From assembly GCA_015680685.1 (NCBI GenBank), contig MNCI01001451.1, positions 739,591 to 803,590 on the forward strand: a stretch of 64,000 bases of DNA, read 5' to 3'. Position 1 is the stretch's first letter; the number at the start of each line of letters is the position of its first letter. This DNA comes from Gnetum montanum (Eukaryota; Streptophyta; Gnetopsida; Gnetales; Gnetaceae). Shown here piece by piece: positions 11,255 through 21,659 of the stretch. The notes under the pieces are model-generated. The model was not told the origin of the DNA and searched no databases. It saw nothing but the letters and a program-made list of their open reading frames with translations. The translations under genes and the position numbers were made by a program.

Positions 11255-11467
11255 CTGGCAAGCATGAGTGTGAACCTGTCAGTTATTGAGGGCAGCGTAA
11301 ACCTAAATCAAACCGCAGTGTGAGTGTAAACCTAAGTCGCAGCATGAGTGTAAACCTAAGTCGCAGCGTGAGCGTAAAGAACCAAACCCCAGCATGCAGG
11401 ATTCAGCTCGGTGTACAGGATTAAACCCCAGCGTGAACCTGTGAGATTTAGCGTACAGGACGTTGGA

Positions 11468-14400
11468 ATGGGCAAGGGCAAGGAGGTAGAAGGCTAGGGG
11501 AGGAAGGGGCCCGACTTGACCTTCGCGGAGGAAAGTGAGGCCATGCTGCAGTGTTTGCCTAGGCCTAGGATTTCATCATGGCCTGGATCAGTGCACAGGT
11601 AGGCTCTAATCTCACCTCAGTTAATTGCTTTCTGGGCGTACGGGATTTGCGCGAGGTCTTTGGTTGTATGTTTCGACGTGCAAGGACGAGGCTGAGCGTA
11701 GATAATTTTTGCAGCGTGCAGGGTCTGCATGCTGAGCGTAGACAATTTTTGCAGCGTGCAAGGTCTGCACGCTGAGCATAGATAATTTTTGCAGCGTGCA
11801 GGGTCTGCACGCTGAGCATAGACAATTTTGCAGTGTGCAGGGTTTGCACGCTAAGCGTAGATAGTTTTTGCAGCGTGCAAGGTCTGCACGCTAAGCGTAG
11901 ACAATTTTTGCAGCGTGCAGGGTTTGCACGCTGAGCGTAGACAGTTTTTGCAGCATGCAAGGTCTGCACTCTGAGCGTAGATAATTTTTGCAGTGTGCAG
12001 GGTCTGCACGCTGAGCGTAGATAGTTTTTGCAGCATGCAGGGTCTGCACGCTGAGCGTAAATAGTTTTTGTAGCGTGCAAGGTCTACACGCTAAGCGTAA
12101 ACAATCTTTGCAGCGTACAGGGGATGCACGCTGAGCGTAAACAGTTTTTCCAGCGTGCAGAGTCTATACGCTGAGTGTAAATAGTTTTTGCAGCGTGCAG
12201 AGTCTACACGCTGAGCGTAAACAATCTTCGCAGCGTACAGGGGCTGCACACTAAGCGTAAACAGTTTTTGCAACATGCAGAGTCTGTACGCTGAGTGTAA
12301 ACAGTTTTTGCAGTGTGTAGAGTCTGTACGCTGAGCATAAACAGTTTTTGTAGCGTGCAAAGTCTGCACGCTGAGCGTAAATAGTTTTTGCAGCGTGTAG
12401 AGTCTGCACTCTGAGCGTAGACAGTTTTTGCAGCGTACAAGGTCTGCACGCTGAACATAAATAGTTTGCAACTTTTCGAAGTATTGGCCCTCAATGTGGA
12501 ACTTCGTTTCTTTATTTCATTTCCGTGTATAACTGATTTACCATGGCATTTTGGTTATTTACAGGGATCCTGAGCCTTTCCTCTTAGTGGTTGAGTTGGT
12601 TAGGGTACTGGCCTGGTTCGGGCCCCTTGATACCAACGAACCTACCCCTGATATGACTATTGATAACAATGGGGTATGGTTCAGGGAAGGAGCCTGTGAG
12701 TTCCTTGCCTTCATTTTAGATGGATTCAGGATAGTGATATGGTCCCATCTAAGCGAACAAGTAGCGCGGAGCGTGCTTGAGGTAATGTTGCCAGGATCTT
12801 CAAACGGCGTCATGGCTTTCATGGTGGACATTGACGAGGGACTGCTTGCGATTGAGGACGGTCCCCCTGGAGGGCCCAGATCTACCCATCCGTTACTGTG
12901 CATATGGGACTTATTGCCACATGTCCCTCACTATCTCAATAGCACCTTATTTTTGGCTGCGCGTGCGCATACATTATTTCAGAATCCTCCGAGCACGGTG
13001 TACAGGGTGGAGAGGTAAGGTTGTTTAATTTGTCGTTTCTATTCTGTTGTTTAGTGTTTGCTCCCGTTCTGACAACCATTCTTTTGTAGGCCCCAAGTTG
13101 ACAAAGATGGAATATGCATAAGTGATGACGGACTTGCACTGGCTCACACCGCTTTAGAGACCTTCATGGCAGGTCCCACCCTCCGTGGAGCTGTATTAGC
13201 TAAGACTAAGGGTGACATCGTTCATTTTCATAAGCGATTTTCCAAGGCGTTTGCGCAATGCGTGGCTCGAGGGTGGTTGCATGGAGATTGGTCACGCAAT
13301 GGACCGATTTTCCCCTATGATACTGACTTGGGTCCTAGCAACGTGAATCCCACAACTGAAGGTAAGTGATGATATTTCTTTGACGCCTTAGTTTGTTTGT
13401 TCGGTTGCAACATTGGTCATACCGGTGCTATGGTTTTACATTGTTTTTACAGTTAACATCCCCCTCGGCGGAGATCCTATTACGACAGGGCGGACTGAGA
13501 GCACCCTGTCGATGAAATTTGGGGAGGTCAGCAAGGTGCAGCGATGGTTGCGTACTAGTGCCCCACCATCTATTGTCCGTTGTTTGAATGATGCCAGCCT
13601 CATGGAGCTATTTACAACCCCAAGCTCTGATGTCTCTGTAGCTGAAATGATTGGAATTGTTGATTCGTTCGACAACTCTGTGACTTACTACAGCACCCGT
13701 ATCAAGGGTGTCAAAATAGTTTTTCATCTGTCAGCCAATTTCTTTTCAGACCTCTTCAATGTCCCAGCAGATGGTGTGAACGTGGTTTTGGACAGGGTGC
13801 AGAAAGAGCTCCATGTGGTACGTGAGCTAGAAGATTGGTTGGGCATTCTCAAGGGCTCTAAGGGGTTCCCTATGTAGGGAACATCAAAGGTGGTGGAAGT
13901 CAATGAACTATATCCCTTGTTTAGGGCACGGGTGTTTCCTAAATCCCTGTCTCAAGTGAAGAGTCTTGGGGTGGAAGCCGTGCGCATCATGCGGACCATT
14001 TTAGAGGCCGGGATGCGTTATAATTGGGCCTAATTTTTATTGTCGGGTTTCCATAGGGAGATAGTGCGGTTGCGTTCAAATGTTGAGGCACAGTCCCATT
14101 TTACTTTCACATTCTTTGCCGGTTATCTATGTCGCCTAGCCGAGTTTTTGGTGGTTCGTGCAGATAGCAAATATGTTTTTCGGGATCGTACTCAATTATC
14201 TCGCCCATGGATTAACCATTTGTTCAAGGTAGCTGAGTCTCAAGATGCACCCAAGGGGATCGATGAATCAATTTCCATCACAACAAAGGGGTCATCTAGT
14301 GCTTCAATCCATATACGTGATAGTGTGGGGTTGGAACCAGACAATGTGCCCTACACTGTTAGGAGGGCTGATCGGGTGATCAAGGAGACCATCGAGAAAG

Positions 14401-16209
14401 CCAAATCGAAGATTTAGAAGCGCGAACGCCCTAAAGAGGTGGCCTCAACTGTGGAAGAGCCAAGGGTGAAGCGTATACGATTCAAAATGCCTACTTGAGG
14501 TAAGTCAACTTGATGCACTTGTTGTATTGCCATTATCGTCATTTTTGTCTTACTCATTTTTTTTTCCTTTTGACCATTTACATGAAACTAATGTCTTCAG
14601 ACCTGACTCGGGAAGTGAGAAGATAGGAGCTAGAAACGATTATCGATGAGGAGGAAGTCCCAACGGATTTAATTGAGGAGGAAGAGGTCGACAAAGATCA
14701 GGTGGAAGTGACCGAAGAGCTGGCAGAAGACACCATGGAGACAAAACTGGTCGATGACTGAGATGGTGTTGATGAAGTATTTAATAGCTTCCTTAAGGGA
14801 AGATTGGACCTTGGTGACCCTCCGAACCGGGAAGGGAACAGAGAATCTGGTATATTTTCTTTTGTTTTATTGTGTTGCCTTGTGAATCATTTTTTCCATT
14901 ATGTGGTGTTTTAATTTTATGTTTTTTTATCACTTCCAGATGAAGATATTAAAACTAGGACAATTCCTACCATGCGATTAGAAGTGCCTATGATAGTGGT
15001 TCCCCCTGAAACGACCACTAAGGCTAATCCATCTCGTACTCATGAACCATTTACTTGGACCAAGATGCCAAGCAAAATGGATTTCGTCACCAGTATCGTC
15101 GACGAGGTGGTCGAACGCATTCAGCAAGCTCACCCTGAAATAGGTACAGACGTCTCAAGCATTTTGCTGCTTTCGAGTTTCACATTTTTTTTTGCCATCT
15201 AAGATCTAATGCCTGTTTTTTTCGTGTCGGTAGGGGCTAAACTGAACTGGGATCCGTTTGAGGCTGTTTGTATTGACAGCTTGCCTACACTACCGCCAGA
15301 AGTTAAACAGGTACCGAGACAAGTCTATGATGAGGTGGCGGAATCTCTTGTGCACAATGCCAAATCGCTTTGGACCTGTAGGTGCTCCATTGAACAGCTA
15401 TGGTTGCAGATCCAGGCAAGGGAAAGAGAGGTTTTCAAGTTATTGGCTGAACGTGATGATCTCAAAGCTCGTTATGAGTTTGCCTCGGCCAGATTAACAG
15501 GTGATCGTTCTTGGCGAACTTCCGAGATCACTTATACCAGGTATCAGAACTTGCTGAATCGCCATGCATCACTAACTCGAAAACTAGCAGAGCATAAGGC
15601 CTAGATAGATTTACTGAACCTCAAGTATCAGGATTGGAAGGCTTTTGCTTCCAAGGTGCGGAAGTGGGGTCAAGATGAGAAGAACCATAAGCATCATTAC
15701 AAGAAGTCATTACAGGAAGTATCTATAGAGAAGCGTCAGCTTGAAATGTTCGTAGAGGGTCTAGGTCTACATTTTGCATTTGATACCTTTGCTAAAAATA
15801 CCATTGTTGAGATGGAATCGCCCAAGAGGGTAATTACAACTACTTCTGGGGAGGTCTCTGTGGGTGAATTTCTCTTGAAATGTCCCACATGGTCGGTGCT
15901 TGACAAAGGGAAGGCCTTAGCAAACGTCAATCTGGGCCTCGATGGGACTGACTGGGCTAGCGTCTCCGAGGAGGAAATTCTCCGTCAGTTGGAATTTGGT
16001 TTAGGGGGGTCTCCTATGGTAAGCAGTTTATGACTTTTTTTCGTTGAATAACTTTTGGGATTTTTCTCTTTTCTTCTTGTGTTGATTGTTTCTTTTGCTT
16101 TTTATAGGGTCGAGGCGACGACAATGTTCAAGAAGGTGGCCCCAGCGGAGCGGGGACCCTTGGTGTCGGAGAGTCTGAAGGGGACAGCCCTCCCGTCCCT
16201 GATGTTTAG
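11468..16209 (+). pseudogene. Eight-exon antisense gene inside the LTR retrotransposon
   Basis: Exons: 11468-11598, 12565-13014, 13090-13361, 13453-14499, 14601-14849, 14940-15143, 15234-16018, 16108-16209. Every intron is GT-AG, all phases match, and the exons total 3240 bases (1080 codons including the last TAG). Eight internal stops remain (for example TAG 11495, TAG 13875, TAA near 14031, TAG 14415, TGA 14496, TAG 15602), mostly at codons one transition from Gln or Arg. Exon 2 resembles the plant FCP1/NIF-type HAD fold (FREGACEFLAFILDGF, IVIWS), but the usual DxD start is VEL. The middle has a segment reminiscent of plant transposon-associated domains (IKGVKIVFHLSANFF). After it come a basic stretch (VKRIRFK), an acidic exon 5, a coiled coil in exon 7 (AREREVFKLLAERDDLKARY) and a Gly/Asp-rich end. 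The function is unknown. Confidence 0.8.
11690..12470. repeat. 40-bp hairpin tandem array within intron 1 of the antisense gene
   Basis: About 19 head-to-tail copies of a 40-base unit. Each contains CAGCGTGCA, a five-base spacer and TGCACGCTG, a perfect nine-base inverted repeat, followed by AGCGTAGA and a T-run. Copies differ by transitions. The array lies wholly between the donor at 11599 and the acceptor at 12564. Minus-strand Cys-rich ORFs here (CKNCLRSACR repeats) are translations of the array. Confidence 0.95.
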
Positions 16210-16621
16210 TTTTGATTTTGAAACTATCTTGGCTCATAATTTTACATGAATCGTAAACTGAATGTTTTGCCCTGGGTTGTATTGAACTAGTGAATGGAAT
16301 CAGTTAACTGTTGTACTTGTCTAACTGTATATGACTACATATATATATATATATATATTTGTATTTATTTTTTTTATATTTTTTTTTGGCTCTTGTTATT
16401 TAAACATAAACACGATGTGGCAATGTAAAATGTTTTGGTTTGTTTTGTTGTTTAAGTATAATGCACGGAGTGGGAATGCAAGTAGAAATGTAATTATAAT
16501 CAAAGGATAATTGTGAAAAGGAAAATGTGAAAAAAAAGCTATTATTGATAACATGAGAATATAAGCATAAATTCGAACAATGAACTTGAATTTGTGAGAA
16601 AAAAAAAGTGTAAGCAAATGG

Positions 16622-16830
16622 TTTAGTTTAAGGCCATTTCAGGCCCCATGCACTAGTTTAAGGCCATTTCAGGCCATGTGTAAACAAGGGAAGTTTCAAG
16701 TGACGCTGGTGGATTTCTTGATAGACCGACCATTTCTGATCGTGGCTAGTTTTATGTCGTTGCGAATATATGATAGTTTAATGTTGTTTCGGACTGTGAA
16801 TATAGTTTAACGTCGTTTCGGACTTTAATG
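16622..16830. repeat. AGTTTAAGGCC / AGTTTAACGTC degenerate repeats
   Basis: Two good copies of TAGTTTAAGGCCATTTCAGG are followed by three looser AGTTTAATGTCGTTTCGGAC units. They sit at the donor side of the presumed protease/reverse-transcriptase intron and mirror the array at 10791-10964. The stretch 16210-16621 before them is AT-rich 3' sequence of the antisense gene with an (AT)n run near 16340. Confidence 0.8.
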
Positions 16831-16834
16831 TCAT

Positions 16835-18127
16835 TTATTGGCTTAGTAATTTTTTAATTTTCCTCATTTTAACATTAGGAGTAGCGTTAACGGGTATGAT
16901 TCTATATTCAGCGTCTTCTTCACTTATCACGTTGAACGGTAATTTGGCCCAAGGGATGTCTGACGGAACAATTCCCGCGTTAGTGCTTTCTGGTGTTTCT
17001 GCATGTACTGTAGTTTCTACGTTTGTTGTAGTTTCTAGGTGAGGCTGTATATGTACAATTTCAGGCTCGAGTATTTCTGTGTTGGGTAAATTTTTCTTTG
17101 CGTTTAATAGATTATTGCTTATTGGTTGCGTGTATCTTTGTTGTTCATTTGTATCATCTTGTTTAGGCTCTTCGAACTTAACCTCTAACCCTTGGTCTGT
17201 ATCTGTATGTGATGAGATGGTAGGTGTAGCAGCCTCCCCGTGTATAATGATTTCGCCACCTTCGTAAGGTAGGTGAATCTCTTGGTGTATGGGGGAAGAG
17301 ACTGCTTTTAGTTGGGCTAACCAGGGCCTTCCCAATATTAAATTGAACCCTGGCATTTCATCAATGACCACAAAGTCGGCAAATGTGGGGAATTGGCCTC
17401 CTGCTATAAAGTCCAAAGTCACAGTGCCTTTTACTACTATGTGTGATCCATTGAACGATTTCAAACATGTGGTGGCGGTTGGTCTAATTAGTTCCGTAAG
17501 CCCTAATTGTTCGACGATGGGATAGGGTATTACGTTTGTAGCGGCTCTGTCATCTACATGCACTCTATGTATTTTGAATTGATTTACCCGTATTGTTATG
17601 AACATAGGTGCAGTTGTCACTTTTCCTGTTTTCTCATCCATTTTGATGTTGTCATTGTGGAAACCTAGTGACTTAGGAGTCAATCCTTGAGGCGAATACA
17701 TTACCGCATGAATTGAAGGTTCATTTGGAGGTAAGTCCTCGCTTACTAGGATGGATGTCAACATGCGTACTAGGGCTTTACGGTGGGTTTGAGAAGTTAA
17801 CACCAGGTCGTATAAGCTTAATGAAGTGTTTTTCTGTTTAAGCGCATGCGTGACCTGTGTTAGAGCTGTCGCTAGATCTTTACTATTGGGGGTATGTTTG
17901 TCGATAGTCATTTGGTCCATCGGGCCCAACAGTTTTATCTCATGCGTAGTTGGTTTATCATTTTTATCCGTAGTCGCTGATCTAGACGTATCGTGCTTTC
18001 CAGATGATTCACCCTCATAGCCTGTGTTTGATTTATTGTTAGGTGATGTCATGGGTATTGCACTTAACTGGGTGGGCTTGGGAGGCCTAAGGCTAGTCGT
18101 TGACGTTCCTTCTCCAAGCGTTCCCAT
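16835..18127 (-). pseudogene. Aspartic protease region of the Tat-group element
   Basis: The minus frame of 430 residues is open. The retropepsin core is FKIHRVHVDDRAATNVIP, then VIDEMPGFNLILGRPWL. Retropepsins normally have D-[ST/G]-G at the active site; here it reads D-D-R, two G-to-A type changes, so the enzyme would be inactive. The N-terminal 150 residues are polar and unmatched. The frame is shifted by one from gag, with the join near 18060-18150, either decay or a programmed shift. The protease would cut Gag-Pol in the particle. Confidence 0.85.
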
Positions 18128-18149
18128 GTAAGCTTGTCTGCTAGGCGTT

Positions 18150-21009
18150 CTCGTGTGTGGTGTGGGGGAACAGTCGGTTTCGAAATCTCAAGTTGCTTTG
18201 GAATCTATACAACGTATGGAGTAGGGCGGGGTTGCGGTTGGACGGTTGAATGCGGTTGAGTGTCAGGCTGCCTAGGCACCTTAACAACATAGGGGGTCGG
18301 TCTATTTTGTGTTTGCGGAGTGGAGGATTGGTGGTCATCAGAGCGTTCGGGTATCCTAACAACATACGGAGTTGGTCTAGCTGGGGGTTGTACCTCCATA
18401 GTTGCGACCGCAGGTGGCACTCGGACTACGTAGGGAGCAGGCAAGGTAAGAGGTGATTGTGTGTTTGCGGTAGTAGTGGCGGGAGGTACATGCACCACGT
18501 ATGGTTTTTCATGTGGTGGTATGATAGAAGTTGCTACTGCCGGGGGTATTCGGATGACATAAGGCTTTTGCGGGGAGTATGATGGTTGAGGCACAGGTGT
18601 TTGTACAGTGGGAGGAATCTGCACTACAAATGGTCTCTTAGGCATTTGCTGGTCATGATCGGAATGGATGGTGTTAATCCTAGGTGTTACCGATTCATTA
18701 TCGAAGTAGATGGTGTTAATTACATATGGTGCTTCTTTAGTATTTAGAGGATCTTTATATACGTCCATGGCCTGGTTTTGCGATTGGACCGGGTTGGCTT
18801 CATCAAAAGTGATTTGACCTCTGTCGATCATCTGTTGGATATCTTGTTTTAGGGTGAAACAATAATCAGTGCCATGCCCATTACGTTGATGATAATCACA
18901 AAAACGGTCCATTCTAAAGCCCTTTGAAACCAGGGGTTCATCTAGTGTTGCCAGGCTTGGGTTCTGAACCAATTGATAAAACCGATCATGTCTTTGGATT
19001 GTTGTGGGGGACAATTATTTATGTTTCATCAGTCCAGCCTTCAAGAGTTGGTCGAATAATTGCGAGGGTTTCATGGGCAATGGCATATATTGAGAGGGGT
19101 CCTTCCTCTCAAAGTTTCTCACGCGACCCGGTGTAGGATTTTGTGATGTGGATGATTCGGGCGCAGACGCAAGAGCTGGTCTAGCATAATTAGTAGGGGC
19201 AGCAGGCGGTTTACCTTGTTGTCCCGCATTCGCTTGTTGTGTTTCCGCTACTGCTGCTATAGTTGTTTTAGCCTTTTCTTTGTCTTTCTTATTGTGTTGG
19301 TTTTTAAAGGCTGAATAGGCAGGGTCGTGGCTGTTTTGGGCTACCTCCTCTATGTTCTTGATTTGTACAAATGCCTGACTAAGAGTGCGTGCATTGAGAT
19401 AATATAATTTGGACTTAACAAAATGATTAATAGCCCCTTTTAGGATGGTGAGGAGATACTTCTCCAGGATTGGCTCTTGGAGCTTATTGAGGGCAGCACT
19501 CCACCATTGAATAAATTTTTGGACAGGTTCAAGCAGTGCTTGCTTGACCTGTATGAGGTTGTCAAGTGTTGCTTCAGGCTTCAAGTTATACTTGAACCTG
19601 GTAACGAATTGGTGTAACAAATCTTCTAGAGAAGATATTGAGTTTCGTGGCAAGGCCAGATACCAATCAAGTGCTCTCCCTGTGAGGGACATGGGGAACA
19701 CTCACAGAATGGCATGTGGCCATGCTTGAAGTAGCACGCATTCTAATCTAAACGTTATAAGGTGAGCATTGGGGTCTGTCTCCCCATTGTATTTAGTCAG
19801 CGTGGGTAAGGAAACACCCTTAGGTAGTGTTAGAGGCAGAACCGAAGAGCTGATAGGGTCATCGTGATAGAAGTCCACTACCTTAAGCTCTCCGTCTATG
19901 GCTGTTTTGAGGCATTTGACCTCGTCAGTTAGCTCCTGCATTAGCTTTTTGGCATCAGCCTAGTCTTGGGCACTAGGTGAGATAGTAGGTTGATGATGTT
20001 GTACAGTATACAAATTAGACTATTGGACAGTGGGCTGGAAGGAAGAAAGTTGTGTGGTTGGAGGTTGCGCTTGTGGAATATTTGTGGCAGGTGGCACTAG
20101 GGGTGGCACATTGTAGGTAAGGAATTGCTGCTATTGTTGTGGTTGTACTTGAGGGATGTTAGCAGGTAAAATTGTATGAGGCGGTATGTTATAGTGAGGG
20201 GGTTGATACGATTGAGCACCAATCGCAGCCCATTGCCCGGTCGTGCTTTGTGTTGGGACACTATGAACTTGTTGAGTTACAGTGGTGAAAGGGGCTTCTT
20301 GGGTTTGGATCCGTGGTATATAATGAGCAGATGTAGAAGCTGATATCACATGCGGCATCCCGATCACTCTGGGTGGGAAGGTTACTCCTACATTATTTTG
20401 AGGAGGTTGTATTTGCGAGAATGGGGATACTGTTGCAACGGGGGGAATAGTAAGGGGAAGTGTGTTGAGTTGCGTATCGGTTACAGGAGGAATAGGGATA
20501 AGCGTGGATGGTTCCTATTGAGGTGTCTGTGCTTGGGTGATTTGAAATAACAGGTTTACATAGGTTTGTGGGCTGAGGGTATGATACGAATCTTCGTGCT
20601 CGGACTGAGCTGCAAAGTCATCCTCCTCTTCCAATTGAGGATTTGCCACAGACTGGTCCAGAAACTGATTCCTTAGTAGGAGGAGCTGTGAGATGAGCTC
20701 AAAGTAGTGCTCTGGGAGAGGGATGATATCATAAGGAGAAGGAATGAACTCATGTCCTCCCCTATGAAAGAGTTCGTATTGTCTCTTAACCTCCATTTCG
20801 ATTTGATCTACAGCTAGGCCGGCTTGTATTTTTACGCATATGAAATTGTATTGCTCCTGGGTTATTATGTTAAATGATGGGTTCCTCCCTTGTAATCTGA
20901 GAGACCGGTGAGGCCCTGCCGTGGGTTGTACTACGGGTTGTTGAACGGCCATGGGGCCTACGATATCTATGATGGGCTTGGTTGAAGTGTTGGGGTTCGC
21001 AGTGTTCAT
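18150..21009 (-). pseudogene. Gag of the Tat-group element
   Basis: The first ATG of the polyprotein is at 21009 (MNTANPNTS). One frame runs to about 18150 with a handful of stops, mostly TAG at CAG-like positions (for example near 20514). A Gln/Pro-rich N-terminus is followed by the retrotransposon gag core at 19941-19330 (MSLTGRALDWYLALP, LLHQFVTRFKYN). The zinc-knuckle position has the plant variant CDYHQRNGHGTDYC (18916 region). Then come about eight degenerate copies of PYVVRVPPAV (18205-18660). Gag forms the particle and packages RNA; the proline repeat near its end is unusual. Confidence 0.88.
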
Positions 21010-21064
21010 GATGAATGGTTGTGAATATAACACAGTGGAAGGGATATGAAACTGGTATACTTAT

Positions 21065-21490
21065 CAGAGCATACACCTAAGTTCGCAGCGTACAGCGTAT
21101 AGACTGGATCTCAGCGTATAGGCTTCAACGACCAGTGTACAGAGACAACATACAGCGTACAGGTAGGCTGAGCAGCATGTAGACAGAGTCTACAATGTAC
21201 AACGTAGACTGAGCAGCGTGTAGACAGGGTCTACAGCGTATAGCATACAGGTAGGCTGAGCAGCGTGTAGACAAGGTCTACAACGTACAGCGTAGACTGA
21301 TCAGCATGTAGACAGGGTCTACAGTGTACAGCATACAGGTAGGCTAAGCAACGTGTAGACAGGGACTACAGCGTACAACGTAGATTGAGCAGCGTGTAGA
21401 CAAGGTCTACAACGTACAGTGTACAAGTAGGCTGAGCAGCGTGTAGACAGGGTCTGCAGTGTATAGCGTAGACTGAGCAGCTTGTAGACG
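21065..21490. repeat. Leader tandem repeats of the Tat-group element
   Basis: About ten imperfect copies of a unit of roughly 37-45 bases between the primer binding site and gag, built from GCAGCGTGTAGAC, GGGTCTACA and GCGTACAGCGTAGACTGA. GTAGACAGGGTCTAC inside the unit is an inverted repeat. The AGCGT core is shared with the LTR repeats and with the antisense-gene intron. Confidence 0.9.
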
Positions 21491-21635
21491 CTGGGAATTC
21501 TATAGAATAGGGTGCAAATCCGAGGAGTTCAGAAACCAGTTTAATGTTGGGGCAATGTGAATCTGGGAGAAACAGAGTACCAATCTGAAGTGCGAAGGTG
21601 CATGTATGAGATCAGAGTAGGTTTAAACAATTTTA

Positions 21636-21654
21636 GGCCCTCCTTCTAGCACCA
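21636..21654 (-). other. Primer binding site
   Basis: Five bases inside the 5' LTR the minus strand reads TGGTGCTAGAAGGAGGGCC. It begins with TGG, as expected for pairing to a tRNA CCA end, and is of the kind I associate with Tat-group plant elements. The exact tRNA was not determined. Confidence 0.6.
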
Positions 21655-21659
21655 TTTTC

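Noticed and set aside
11690-12470. Regularly spaced repeats that could suggest a CRISPR array
   Set aside because: Units are contiguous without unique spacers, and the setting is a plant retrotransposon intron.
11565-12494. Minus-strand Cys-rich repeat ORFs (CKNCLRSACR type) resembling repeated Cys-rich peptides
   Set aside because: They are translations of the 40-bp DNA array in several frames; no start context, signal peptide or frame preference.
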